DNA of 64,000 nucleotides from Nothopassalora personata (Eukaryota; Ascomycota; Dothideomycetes; Mycosphaerellales; Mycosphaerellaceae). Shown here one piece after another: positions 1-10,744 of the stretch. Made by a program: the position numbers and the translations under genes. Under the pieces are notes generated by a model, which saw only the letters and a program-made list of their open reading frames with translations, made no database searches and was not told the origin of the DNA. Location of the stretch: the NCBI GenBank assembly GCA_033816765.1, contig CM066289.1:3720001-3784000 (forward strand), in the 5' to 3' direction. Numbering within the stretch: the first letter of the stretch is position 1; every line of letters starts with the position of its first letter.

Positions 1-774
1 ACAAAAGTCGTATGCCAGACCTACCACGAGCACATCACTGATACCAGCGTCCTTCAGGAGACCATTCAGAATACTCATCGAGATTCTCGGTTTGCGGAAC
101 GGCGGTCCGAACGCAGAATACGCTTCGACCCTGCGATCCACACCTGCACCAACATCATGTCAGCGAGCAGTCCTTCAACAGCATCGTCCAGATCAGCACC
201 ATCCGAACCGCACTCTCCGGAACAGCATACTCCAGCTCAGTTCTTCTCACACTAGCGACCGGGTTGACCTAGGCCAAGAACACAACAATCCACTCCATCA
301 ACACTCACCTGACCGACAGCCATCGACTTACCTTTGTCCACGACCTCATCAACTTTCGTCCACTCGATCTCAGGGATTAACTTCACTCCTTTGCTCCCGA
401 TAACACAATGGTCTGGCCAAAGTAGTCTACGGAAGTCATCAGCATACTCTTCACTGGACACAGAACCACAGAACCACAAAAAATGACATTAAACTCACGT
501 TGTCTGACTCTCCTGTGCATTCTCCGGGTTCTTGATGGTATGTTCAGTCGTAAAAGCCTCTGCGCCAGGGGGGTGTCGAGCGAAGCTGATGTGATCGGCA
601 GGATGCAAGTCTCTCGTACCGACTGTCAGCGCGAAAGCGGGATAATCAAGAAGATGGTTGATCGCAGATGCGACCTCACGACCATCTTTGACTGCGAGAG
701 AGCCGTGTGGAAGGCAGAAGTCTTCTTGCATGTCGATGATGAGGAGAGCTGCTTTCTTTGTTTGCGTTTGCCAT
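1..774 (-). CDS. Nicotinamidase (isochorismatase-fold), partial, N-terminal frame broken
   Basis: Predicted to hydrolyse nicotinamide to nicotinate and ammonia in the NAD salvage pathway. Exons on the minus strand are 774-499, 426-332 and 143-1, with GT-AG introns 427-498 and 144-331; the spliced frame stays open across both junctions. Visible motifs in order: an IIDMQEDFC block with the catalytic Asp, a metal-site block DLHPADHISF (Asp/His/His), LWPDHCV, a VDKGVDRRVEAYSAFG block with the candidate catalytic Lys, and GLAYDFC, whose Cys is the nucleophile and lies at the first bases of the window. The C-terminus is therefore missing. Odd point: the only plausible ATG (772-774) is one base out of frame with the IIDMQEDF block, and the correct frame meets a stop upstream without an ATG. 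One extra base near the start explains this best, so the gene may be damaged, or an upstream exon is unseen. Family call firm, integrity uncertain. Confidence 0.85.
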
Positions 775-2190
775 GATTGCGGTGTTGGCGTTTGGGGGGC
801 GACTTATGCGGTTTGAGCAGGCAGGAACTGCGGATGGTATTGGGCTCGTAATTATAGTATGAGAAATCGAATCATGTGCCGTCGACTCTGTTTCTTGCCT
901 CTGCTTTCGTTCTTCTGATGGCATGTGATAATGATGTGTGAATAAAGACGTTAGAGCATACCAGGCGAAGCTCTACCTAGATTCTGGTCGAAAAAGTGGG
1001 GCTGACAGGGATTGCTGAACTTTAATGCTGTCGACAACGCTCTCACATGCTCGCAGAACTACTGTACTCGAGTGAGAGCTATGGAACGCATAGCTTACAT
1101 AGGCATCAATACTGTAAAGGTCTTGCTACGACTGCACGAACGAGTGCAAGAAGCTCGAGAGAATCGCGGGGGGGGGAGGGGGGGGGGTTTACATCCGGCA
1201 GACCTGGTACCGGTAAAGGGCATCTCGTTCAGTGATCTTGCATTTTCACTTGAAGCACGAGAGCGTCCCGTGCCTCCTGCCTTGCGTTCGTGGGATTCAT
1301 GAAGCTGCTTTTGGCCGGCAGGTGGCTGCTTAACAATACCACAGCGTCCCGTATTTCTTGGTCCGGCAGTGAGTCGGGAAGTATATGCGCTCCGTTGCTG
1401 GACTTTGTGAAGTTTGTGAGGGTAACGCTGCAGATCCAATGGCTTGTGGGTGGTACCCGGGCATACTGCGTAGTACAGAAGTACAGTATGCGTAGAAGCT
1501 TGTGCCTGTTACGCGCTTCGACGTTGGCTTTCTCGCCGCTTGCATGATGACACTGGCGGAAAAATGCCTCATGAACAGCATCCAACTGTATTGAATGCCA
1601 CGACCGTCTGGTTATCGATGAAGCAGCGGCAACTTCTCCGCTTCTCCATTGGCGTTGGGTGTGTGATCGACCGTGCATGCCGTCCGTCGCGTGAACAAGG
1701 CTCGGGTGGTTCATCCGCCCTAGCTTTATGACACTCGACTGTGAGCAGGATATTACAACCCTATACCGATCACACAACCTCGAACCTGATATGATCGGAA
1801 AGAGCGAAGTCTCTTCTCTACACAAGGTGGCCTGAGGCGTTGTCGAGAACAAAAAGCGGTACCGACGGGTGTTCAAAGATGGGGGTGACTTTTGTCGAGG
1901 GCGGCAACGATGACACGAATCGAGCCTCGGGAGCGACGAGCCGGCGGCCTGTGCGGAGAAATGAACGTTTTCTCCTGGCTGGCGACCTTAACTCTTCAAA
2001 ATCGACAACAATAATCGCGTCGCCGTAAGTGCATCACCAACAACGCGCTGCTCATCGCGTAGCAGGTGATTGATACGCTAAGGATTCGCAGACTGCGATT
2101 TGGCTGTCACCTTTTGTCTTCTCTCCCGCAGACTCAGCGCTCACAGCGAGTTCGCCCCCCCCCCCGGTCGCAATTCGAGACGCCAGCAAG
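775..2190. other. Intergenic region, no supported gene
   Basis: The stretch between the divergent nicotinamidase and TenA-like genes should contain both promoters. Several open frames of 60-215 codons exist on both strands, but none shows a recognisable domain, a clean intron pattern or plausible composition. A G-rich run of about 20 bases interrupted by single A sits near 1,167-1,187, and a short C-run lies at 2,157-2,165 just before the TenA-like start codon. I see no RNA gene. Confidence 0.5.
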
Positions 2191-4434
2191 ATGCCGCGAC
2201 CACCAGACAACTATACCCATGCGCAGTTCGCGCCGGTGGAGAGCGAACACGCCGGCGAAACAGTTCAGTGCATCCACTGCCGCAACTGGACCGGTTCCGT
2301 CAAGACGCTCAACCGCAAGAAGGCCCATCTCGAGAACTGCACTCAGTACAAGCAGTGGAGAGAAGCGGGTAATGGACAGGACTTGGCGCCCCCTAACAAG
2401 TACAGCAAGCGTGACAGTTCCACCTTGAACGCCTGGGATCGGGGAGATGCAGAGTAAGCGAGAAATTCACTGCCTATCCTCCACAATCCACGCTTTTCGC
2501 TTCTTACATAAAGAGCTCGCACCGATATCGACAAATGCGAGCGTAACACACTGACCGGACGACAACAGTGCCATCAATCCATACAACGATCCGCCGCATG
2601 GCTACAATGGAGCCGACTACACTCCCACGATGGTACGAGGACGCAACTTCGGTGGGTAGCAGTCACTTCCCTCAGATCTTCTGTCGCGTCCCTGCTGATA
2701 CTTCGTCAGACACGACCAAGGTAACACATCAGGAGATCATGTATGCGTGACATGGGTAACGATCTGACGGCGACAGTACTATGACGAGTTCTACGATGAT
2801 TCGTCTACTGCCAAAGTGAGTATGAACCTTCCCGCCATAGGCAACCATTCAGTGCCTGGCTCGCCTCTCTTCCACACGATCTACACCATCTCTGACTTGA
2901 TGCGTGCACGGTTCTATGCCGACATTCCTCTCTCCAACATCGTTTGCCAGCAACTCCACCTCAGACAGCCAACAATCGATCACAGTGTATGCGCGCTCGA
3001 TGTCTCGCATGTGGGTTCTCTCGCGCAAAGAATACCACCCGACAGATCGAGCACCTCGCCACCTGCCAGAGTTTCCTGGCCTCCAGTGAAGGTCAACAGG
3101 CTCTTGCGTCCGGTGAACTAGAGATGACACCAAGTGGCGCTCGCAGTTACGCACCTGGTAACGACATCTGGAGAGGCGGTGCACCGAAGCCCAACATCAG
3201 TGCTGGGTCGGCAGCACGGACTGTATCCAGCAGTCTCAACCTCAATGCTCGCATGCCTCCTCCTCCACCACATCGTCCAGCGCCGTCTCTTGCGAATCAC
3301 CTCGTCAACAAATGGCCAGACAAGATGGACAAGGCGACACAGCAACAGTTCCTTTCGCATGCTGGATGTGGCACACTATCAGCGAGTGCGCTGTCTCACT
3401 GGTAAGCAAGGACGTCACGTGTAGCAGAAGTGCTGTGATATTGACACGATATTAGGCTTGGCCAAAACAGTCACATCTCGCGCGCAATGGTCTCCTTCAT
3501 AGGCTCACTCATAGGCAAGGTCCGCCTACCAGAGACCAGCAACAGCAAAGTCAGCACGCAATACCGAGCTCTCGATCTTCTCATTTCCACTGTCAGCAAC
3601 CTTCGCAAAGAGATCGACTTCATTGAAAGCACTAAACGCAAATACGCCATACAGTCCGACGGCGAGCCCCCTTCCCCGATCACGAAAGCATACATCGATC
3701 TCCTGATGAGCGCTGCTGATACACGATCGACCCTGCTTGAAGGTATGGTTGTGCTTTGGGCTACTGAGCACGTAAGTCATGTCCACACAGCGCTTCAACA
3801 TGACAAGACTAACCACCTCCAGTGCTATTGCGTCTCCTGGCAATACGCTTCCAACTTCGCAAACACCGTCCCTTCGTCGAACTATTCGGTCCCCTCGTAC
3901 CTTACACATTCGCAAGTGGACCCCTTTGGCAACGGCCCTTCCTCAGTCCGTCCTTCGAACGGCTCGGATCAGCACATTTCAGCGTTACAAGAAGCACTCA
4001 TCCCCAACTGGACGTCCCGCGAGTTCAGCAAGTTTGTCGAAGCTTGTAGGGCAATCGTCGACGAACTCGCAAACGCCGAAACAACCGGTTCTGGGCGTGA
4101 ACAGCTTGTCAGGTGTGAGCTCCAATACCAACAGGTTGTCTACCTTTGGGAACGCCTTTGGCCCGAGATCAACGGCATGGGCGAGGAGAATGAAGTTGAT
4201 AATACCCCAACACACGATGACTCTCAAACGGCTGGCAGGCCAAGCATCAGCGCAATGGCTGGCCCATCTGGCACGGATGGGAGCACTGATCATGTGGAAC
4301 AGAAGCCTGTCGAGACTCAAGACGACGACCACGACGAAGATAACCAGGATGCTCCGATGGATGCCAACGGCATCGATTCCCCATATGGTGGTACTGGCTT
4401 GGGTGCAGTCGCTGCTGCGAATCAAGCTGGCTGA
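2191..4434 (+). CDS. TenA-like (haem-oxygenase fold) protein with two N-terminal CCHC-type zinc-finger modules
   Basis: Proposed exons: 2191-2453, 2569-2651, 2710-2720, 2777-2815, 2965-3401, 3456-3771 and 3823-4434. They total 1,761 nt, a continuous 586-residue frame. Two modules of the form C-x2-C-x(13-15)-H-x3-C lie near residues 27-50 and 145-166, each followed by a charged helix, like fungal BED-type fingers. After a Pro-rich linker, residues of about 245-500 match the TenA/THI-4 pattern: a FLSHAGCGTLS block, HWLGQNSHISRA, a helix with SFIGSLIGKVRLP, an LLEGMVVLWATEH block, WQYA, and a late LWERLWPEI helix. The C-terminal 90 residues are acidic and low-complexity. TenA proteins are thiaminase II or related enzymes; fusion to zinc fingers suggests nucleic-acid or protein binding rather than classic thiamine salvage, which is inference. 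Intron 3772-3822 is a multiple of three and lacks stops, so it reads through if not spliced. The 11-base exon 3 is the least certain. Confidence 0.75.
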
Positions 4435-4778
4435 GACCTCCTTCTCTTTCACTCACACTACACTGTATTATATCGACAGGAAGCTCGGCGTTGGGGCGCT
4501 GTTGTTGTGCAATATAAATACCCAAAGCCTCAATGTGTATACTTACTGTGCTCAATCGCTGTACCTTAGGTTCAGTTCTGGTCCTTCGTGCCTGCTCGGC
4601 AGTACGGCTGTGACCCGTGCTTGGCGGCAATCCTGACCGGGTGTACCGGGCTGTGCATTACACCAGTGCAAGAGTGATCGACAGTATTTACAAGGCGCAG
4701 TATGTGCAGTGGATGTTGCAGATTCACTGTCTTCATAACATCGACACCGACCGCGAAGCCTCCAACAGATCAATCAAC
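4435..4778. other. Intergenic region between TenA-like gene and small hypothetical gene
   Basis: The region should hold the 3' end of the TenA-like transcript and the promoter and leader of the next gene. A possible TATA-like element (tataaata) lies near 4,513. A longer open frame starts at 4,617, but the Met at 4,779 gives a more plausible start because residues before it look like leader sequence. Nothing else is supported. Confidence 0.4.
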
Positions 4779-5228
4779 ATGTTCGGCTTGTCCTCTTCAA
4801 GCAACAGGCACAGACCCAAGCTGAACGGCCCCGACATAGCAAGCATGACTTCTCCCGGTCCAAAGTATCAAAATATCCGCGGATACAACCATCATTATTG
4901 CCAAGAACCCACACGATCCGAACCATCTTATCGCATCACATACAACCCGAACGCTTCGACACGGGCGGCGGCAGGTCTGAAATGGGGCGTCACTCCCAGA
5001 GATGATCCGCCACCGCACTCGCCACCTGGAGGTTCGTTTTCCGAGGAGGAGCAGGCTGAGAGGCCGCGACTAAGGGCGAAGGGCATCAATCCTGACTCGA
5101 AGGCAGAGAGGGATGAGGCAGGTAATGGGAAGGAGAAGGATGGGAAGAAGAGGAAGAGTGCGTTCTGGACGAAAGTGGCGCGAACGAGTATGGGTGGTGG
5201 GTGGATTAAGTCATTGGGCTTCGAGTGA
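4779..5228 (+). CDS. Small basic hypothetical protein (149 aa)
   Basis: I do not recognise a named family. The start at 4,779 was chosen over an in-frame Met at 4,617 because the N-terminus MFGLSSSSNRHRPK looks like a natural start and the upstream residues do not. The protein is Pro-, Ser- and Lys-rich, probably disordered, with an acidic patch (SEEEQAE) followed by a Lys-rich stretch (KEKDGKKRKSAFW) that could be a nuclear localisation signal. The conserved-looking C-terminus ends WTKVARTSMGGGWIKSLGFE, the most structured part. No signal peptide or membrane segment is visible. It is a single exon on the same strand as the TenA-like gene, 345 bp downstream. Being a real gene is likely from composition; function is unknown. 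Confidence 0.5.
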   Translation: MFGLSSSSNRHRPKLNGPDIASMTSPGPKYQNIRGYNHHYCQEPTRSEPSYRITYNPNASTRAAAGLKWGVTPRDDPPPHSPPGGSFSEEEQAERPRLRAKGINPDSKAERDEAGNGKEKDGKKRKSAFWTKVARTSMGGGWIKSLGFE

Positions 5229-5296
5229 TGGCAGAAAATAAGGTAGAACTACAATCGGAGGACATTCGCTGCCGCAAGGGCTGCGGTACGAAATTT

Positions 5297-6114
5297 TCAA
5301 GACAATCTCCGAGCTGTGGCACTCGCCATGACAGCAGCACCGGTCACAATAGCCCGACGCATGGGACCTCGCCTGACACTCTGCTTCGCGGACTCATACA
5401 ATGCTTTCCCGTCGTTCACTTTCGGAAAAGGCACATCAGGAACCGGCAGATCTAACGCGTTGCAAAGTGACTCCCACCGAACCTCTCCCATGCGTTCATC
5501 ACTCCTCCCCAAGTTTCGCAAAAAAGCTCTCCCCACCGTTCCGTTTCGAGATGCGGATAATGCCTCCGAACCGACCACATCACTGGGACCCAGTACAGGA
5601 TCACGCTAATCATGCCTTGGAGCGCGGTCTTTTCCGTACGATGCAGGCTGTCCGCCCAGCTATCCAGCATCAGCATCAGCAAAAGCATCAGAGCTTGAAA
5701 CCTCTCACCTTCTACGACGTCGCTTGACTTAACGCATCCGCATTCCTCACTGTACAAATCACCTTCGCGTCCGGGTAGATCTCCATCAACTCCGGAACGA
5801 ACTGCGCCATCGGAGTGTCTGCGCAAAGTCTTCATCTTTTGCGGGTACGAAAGGGAGTGTGAGAGAGACTTTCCATCCAGGTGTAAATGTGCCATGCACT
5901 GTCAGATTTGGCAATCTACGTCCCGCCGTGATCGACGGGTCCATCCAGGAGGATTGAGAGCGCGGCTCGGAAGAGATGCTGTGCCTGTTCGTGGCAAGCC
6001 TGGGGTCCTTATATATAAGGATGCATTTGTGTAGCAGGAAGGAGCATGTGACACACCTGCTCCGATGATTTGGAACTTGGCATCTGGTTTGGGCTTTGAT
6101 GCTTGAACGCCCAT
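5297..6114 (-). pseudogene. Fungal sulfotransferase-like P-loop protein, degenerate
   Basis: Fragments of the Sulfotransfer_4-type fungal family occur in the right order over three frames of the minus strand. The N-terminus at 6114 (MGVQASKPKPDAKFQIIGAG) joins through a clean GT-AG intron (6000-6056) to the phosphate-binding block GLPRTGTAS. After that a one-base shift is needed to read the expected ILLDGPVDHGG block, which then meets a TAG. Further on, in another frame, come a VPELMEIYPDAKVICTVRNAD block and another stop, and finally the C-terminal LDLPVPDVPFPKVND block and a basic/hydrophobic tail ending at 5297. Intact members are about 230-300 residues and are usually annotated P-loop hydrolase or sulfotransferase. 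At least two frameshifts and two internal stops make this copy non-functional. The changes are not dominated by CpA context, so RIP is not the evident cause. Confidence 0.75.
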
Positions 6115-6568
6115 GTTGGTGGCGGATCTACAGGAGAATGAGGTGGACTCTTGCGAGGGTGTTTGCTAGATGCGTAGCAGATATCCGTTGGAGCGACATT
6201 GAGCACATGGTGACTGGGTACGTGCTTTAGTAATGGGTTGTCGCTAGGAGCTGGGGGCTGAGATGCTATGCTCAGCTGAAGGATGAAGCAGTATCAATCT
6301 GGAATCAATATGCCAAGGAACGATACGACGCACATCCGTCTTTTTGGGTGGCACTGTGTACTGGTCGATATGGCACGAGGAAAGTGGATAGTAGACAGAA
6401 TCGGAGCGAAAGATGGATAAGAACGGCGTTGCTCGGATTCTAGATACATTAGGTTACCGCAAGAGGACTATGCAGCTCTTCTACCAAGTCCGATCTGGCC
6501 CTGTCGTCGATGACATTCCTCCTTCCAAACGTACACGCATCCACTGCCCCATATCAAGCTGTCTATGC
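6115..6568. other. Intergenic region
   Basis: Contains the presumed promoter of the degenerate sulfotransferase-like gene and the 3' end of the GPI-protein gene, both on the minus strand. Short open frames here are either out-of-frame continuations of the neighbours or antisense to the Ser/Ala-rich gene. No independent gene or RNA is seen. Confidence 0.4.
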
Positions 6569-7069
6569 TTAAAGCACGAAAGCAGCAATACCAGCGCCAG
6601 CGGCAAGGACCATAGGGATACCCGTAGCAGCAGCTCCAGCGGACGAAGATCCAGTAGCAGCTTGAGATCCAGCAGGCCGCTGGGCAGATGTAGCCTGGGC
6701 GTTAAGAGAAGAAGCAGCAGCCCTCAAGCTGGACTGAGCAGCGCCGGTAGCGGTAGCAGCGTCGCTCGAGAGGGAAGCGGCCTGCATGGATCGCGATGCA
6801 GCCAGACCAGAGGCGGCGCTGCCGAGAGCAGAGGAGATGGATGAGGCGGCGGCGGAGTCGGAGGTTTGAGTGGCGGAGCTGAGAGCCGAGGAGAGCGAGG
6901 AGAGGTCGCGGGAGGCTGATGAGGCCTCGGAGGAGCCTGAGCGGATGATGGAGGAGGCAAGGCTGGCGGCTTCAGAGCTCACTGCGGACATGGCGGAGCT
7001 CAATGCAGATGTTTCCTGGGCAGCGGCATAGGCGCTGAGGCCGAGGATGGCGACGATTGAGCACTTCAT
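6569..7069 (-). CDS. Ser/Ala-rich secreted GPI-anchored protein (166 aa)
   Basis: A single uninterrupted exon. The N-terminus MKCSIVAILGLSAYAAAQ is a textbook signal peptide with cleavage expected after AAAQ or just before it. The mature part is almost wholly Ser, Ala, Thr and Gly, with repeated SSA and SAAS patterns, so heavy O-glycosylation is expected. The C-terminus has a small-residue stretch (GSSSAGAAAT) followed by a hydrophobic tail GIPMVLAAGAGIAAFVL, the layout of a GPI attachment signal. Such proteins sit in the fungal plasma membrane or cell wall; many are expressed under morphogenetic or host-contact control, which cannot be seen here. No catalytic domain or Cys framework is present, so it is structural or adhesive at most. 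An opposite-strand frame over the same bases has only Ser/Arg low complexity and is a shadow. Confidence 0.85.
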   Translation of the reverse strand: MKCSIVAILGLSAYAAAQETSALSSAMSAVSSEAASLASSIIRSGSSEASSASRDLSSLSSALSSATQTSDSAAASSISSALGSAASGLAASRSMQAASLSSDAATATGAAQSSLRAAASSLNAQATSAQRPAGSQAATGSSSAGAAATGIPMVLAAGAGIAAFVL

Positions 7070-8726
7070 GGTGATGGCGTGTAGCTTTTAGTGGTTCAAG
7101 TTGAGTTGTTGGTAAGTGACAATCTTGTGTCTGGTGCTCGATGAGGTTGCTGTGGAAGTGTAAGAAGGTAATGATGAGAATAAGATGCCAGAGACTGGGG
7201 TTTTATTGCTGCACGACTGAGCTTGCCACGCTCAGCCTCTCAGGAGCTTTGTTGTCATGCTCGAGCACTTGTGAAACCTGCAATTGGCTGCCGGCTGGAT
7301 GACCTTTCAGGCGTAGCGCCATCGTATCTAACTCGAGCGATGTATGTACGTATTGGGGGGACCAGCTCGTGGAGCGACCAACGAGAACGAGCCTTGGACA
7401 GCCTCGATCTGAGACAACCAGAGTCAAGCTTTGATATTCGAGGCTTGTCCACACGACCCGCCCCCTCCAGAAGAACACCATCGTACCAAGAATTGCAACC
7501 ATTGCCGCCTGGCTATGGTATGAATTCAACTGCGATCTGCTCACGATGTTGTGATCGTATCGATGTTTTGACGATTTGCATCCATAGCATTGCTTCCTGC
7601 GTTTCGGCTACGCCACTTGGAACTCGCTCGTAGTCAGCATGCTGGCTGAAGGTTTGAGGCGTAGTTTCATCATCCGATGCGGCTAAGCGGTTAAGCAAGT
7701 TCTCGTTGGCCCCGTAACGAACGCTCCAACTGTGCGGACTGAGCCACTGAATCTTGCCTCCCGCCACGGGTCGCAGTGGTATTCCTGGCGATTCTGCATC
7801 CAGACGTGGAAGAACACGAGTCGCAGTGGTTGGCCAGGAAGCAGGATTGCGTCATGCACGTTCGCATGACGATGCTTGCACATGAAAGCTGGCACGTTGT
7901 GGAGATCCGGTCGTGGTCCGGTCATTGTGGCTGCTTGTAGCTCGATGGCTGGACCGACTAACCACTTTGTGGCTGTATACGGCGGAAACGTGGTCGTGAC
8001 AACAACATAAGAGGTAGGCACAGCAACCTGAGTTCCAGCCGCCGTCCTCACCAGCATATGCCGTGCAGCCATTCTCGAAAGACTGAGACCGATGCACCAG
8101 GCCCAGGCATCGCCATGCGATGAGATCGTTTAACTGGGTCAACTGGTTCACCTCGAGCCACATCGAGCGCCCTTTCTCGATGCTGGCAAGTCGACACGCT
8201 GCGGCACAGCAGAGTTGAAAGAGTACGCAAAGCAATCACCGCTGGCAGATCCGCGCCAGCATTGAAGTAGCGAAGCCTCGTATGTGCGGTTCCGAGAGCT
8301 CGATGCTGTTCTGCAGAGCGGCAGTTGGGTAGAAGACCATTCCAAGTCCCTTCCAACCCGACAGAGGTCAGGGCTTTCGATGTGAGCGAGGCGCCTGCTG
8401 CGGCACAGTATGCAGACAGACGTGCCCAAGAATCGATCAGGAGTCGACCGGTATACTCGAAGAATCCGACCGAAACACTTCTCACGGAAGCCCAGATTCA
8501 TGCAGGCTCACCTTACAAGCCAATACCCGCGGGTCTCGATGTTTCGCAAAGCATTCTTGCGTGATCTACCCGTCCGTTTTCACGCAATGCACCGCAAAGG
8601 TACAGAATGGCGAACTGCGGAAGAATACCACATCTGCAACCTGCTTCGTGAGGCCAACACAATCGACTCAATGGGTAACGTCGGAGCAGTGATTGTCATG
8701 TCTTGCAGCACTCCAGTGCTCATCAG
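7070..8726. other. Region with no recognisable gene
   Basis: The first 130 bases should include the promoter of the GPI-protein gene. The rest has several frames of 60-145 codons on both strands, none with a family signature. The minus frame 7683-8072 (129 codons) has a plausible hydrophobic pattern but no intron or domain support. A short direct duplication (gtcgcagtggt) recurs at about 7,769 and 7,821. A plus-strand frame 8410-8934 overlaps the 3' end of the next pseudogene on the opposite strand and is not supported. Confidence 0.35.
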
Positions 8727-9660
8727 CTACTCGATTGCCAAAGATCTTCCCAAATTCACCAGGAACTTCTCCTTCTCCTCAAGCATCGGCATATGCGAGC
8801 TGAGCGGATATTTTATCCACTTCGTCTTCGCCATTGGATTCTTCCAGTACAGTACGCTTTCATCTTACCATCTCGAACCTCGTCATAAAATCCATTCACA
8901 GCTAGAACATAACCCAGCGCAGTCTTCTCCGTGATCTTCTTCAACTCCTCGGTAATGTTCCAGTCCCTAAGATTGCCAGTGCCATAGAACTCGCTCGGCC
9001 GATTCATGCTGTTGTAGACGGTATTGTCTTCCTCACGACCTACAAACGAGTCGAGCAATTCTTTCAGCCATGGATCCAGACGGCAAACGTGTATGTCGTA
9101 GAAGTACATCACAACTTCTTCGTACTAAGGCGTATCCGTCTTGTCATCTCTTTCGCCTCTTTAAAGTGTTTCTCGAACATCCATAGACGGCTCTTTCCGC
9201 AAAAGATGCGATACCTCGACCCAGGTCTTCATGTCGCTGGGCGAGACCGCGATGATCAGTTTTCGCAGACCCTTCGGCTGTTTCTCGATGGCGTGTTGAC
9301 CGGCGAGCATGGCACCCCAGCTTTGACCAAGGAGATCGAAGGTTGAGATGCCGAGTTGCTATTTGAGGTTGTCGAGCTCGGCCATGAAGAGCTGTGGAGT
9401 CCAGAACTCGTGGTCACCTTTCTTGTCCTTGAAACGGCTAGATTCCCGGCGCCGATTCGGTCGTACATGTCGAGTGGTATGCCGTAGTGTGCATAGAGAT
9501 GAGCACTTGGAAGGAGATAGTTCAGAGGTACGCTGGAACCTCCGTGAAGACAGATAAACGGAGTTTTGTCCGACTACCAGTCGCCCCAGATCCAGTAGCA
9601 GGTCTCGCCTTCCATGCCGTTCGCAGCATACTCGAAGGGCACTTTGCCGTCTTGTCGTGT
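8727..9660 (-). pseudogene. Proline iminopeptidase-like alpha/beta hydrolase (peptidase S33), degenerate
   Basis: Blocks of an S33 proline iminopeptidase occur in order on the minus strand but in different frames. They are a KVPFEYAANG segment; the oxyanion-hole motif HGGSSVP; a DMYDRIGAG block; FWTPQLFMAELDNLK; the nucleophile elbow LLGQSWGAMLAG; KLIIAVSPSDMKTWVEV; MYFYDIHVCRLDPW with FVGREEDNTVYNSMN; the acid-bearing NGFYDE; and the C-terminal His block SSHMPMLEE ending at a natural stop at 8727. All three triad residues can be found. Breaks: a TAG after WIWGDW, a frameshift after the RIGAG block, a TAG before QLGIST, a shift near FKEAKE, and another after the NGFYDE block. Intact enzymes are about 300 residues and remove N-terminal proline; this copy cannot make a full protein. 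It is the last recognisable gene before the repeat block. Confidence 0.75.
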
Positions 9661-9990
9661 TTTGGTCTCGCGCGTTCATGCCTTGGAGGTTGGATCTTCT
9701 TCGCCACGTTGGACTACTGAGCTCCGCGATATTACGCAATCCGTGCTCGAATGGAATTGTTCAGAGTGTAATCTGTTGTCAGTATACTTGGGAAGACATC
9801 AAACGCGAATGCCGTGCTTATGTATTACTTCCTGCGGCAGGCATTGTACTCCTACCTTGATCTGGCAGGTGGCATATTTAGGAAGAGGGCTTGCCTTCGT
9901 CCGACCTGTGTTCGCATATCGGACCGAGTGAGTGCGAGATCATTAGGTTTATCGCACTGTTGGACGGTCCTGCTAGGGATGCAAAAGTGT
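9661..9990. other. Flank between last pseudogene and repeat block
   Basis: Base composition is still that of the gene-bearing half, with normal CA and TG counts. No coding block is recognised. Around 9,950-10,000 the text changes within a few tens of bases to sequence almost devoid of CA and TG, which marks the edge of the repeat block. Confidence 0.5.
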
Positions 9991-10744
9991 TGGTTAAGGT
10001 AGTGTGCTAGTAAATCTAGTGAGATCTGTTGTAAATAGGTATTTAACGAGTACAAGCTTCTAGATTAAAACGATAGGGTGGATTAGTAACCCTTATGAAT
10101 TGCTACGAGGTGTAAGACTATCTAGCTACAGAAATAGTGTAATATAGTGTGTATATGCTAAGTCCTAACTAATACAGCTATTAGTTACCTAATTTAGAAC
10201 ACTCCCCCTTTAGACTAACTGCTATAAAGGCAGTCTAATTAACTTAATATTACCTATATTGCTATATTAGTATCGAATACCTTTACTAGCTTTAGATACT
10301 AGATTAGCTATAAGTAGGTATATACTAAGGATAGCGATCTTATTAGATCTATATATATAAGAGATCTTTATAGACCTACTTTTAGATATATTTAGGCCTT
10401 ATCTTTCCGCTTTTAGAAGTAAATAGAAGGTTCTCTTAGCTTAAGAAGGCTCTTATAGCTAGGTAGTAACGTATAGACCTTATAGGTATATATAAAAGAA
10501 GCTAGTTCTTTACTAAATAACTCTCTCTACTTTATACTACTTTATACCTCTCTTACCCCCTTCTAGACTACTATATATACTTATATATACTAACAACTAC
10601 TATATGTATATTCTTAAAGCTTTTTAAGAAGCTTTAGTAAGGTATACTATATATATAATAGTATTTTAAGGGTATTTACTAACTTATAAGTAGTATTATA
10701 GTAGATGTTATTAAGTAGACTCCTATAAACTAGTTTAGTAGTAC
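9991..10744. repeat. Highly AT-rich RIP relict, unclassified
   Basis: The most AT-rich part of the block, with many TATATA stretches and few remaining CG. It is probably an old repeat mutated beyond recognition. No LTR, reading frame or tandem unit could be identified. Confidence 0.5.

Noticed and set aside
1229..1876. 215-codon minus-strand frame
   Set aside because: No domain, signal or family-like composition; probably chance in a GC-balanced intergenic region.
5452..5895. 147-codon minus-strand frame as an independent gene
   Set aside because: Its ends belong to different frames of the degenerate sulfotransferase-like gene; family blocks cross its frame.
6413..6844. 143-codon plus-strand Ser/Arg-rich frame
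   Set aside because: Antisense shadow of the Ser/Ala-rich GPI-protein gene.
8410..8934. 174-codon plus-strand frame
   Set aside because: Its 3' third is antisense to the C-terminal coding blocks of the S33 peptidase pseudogene; no domain recognised elsewhere in it.
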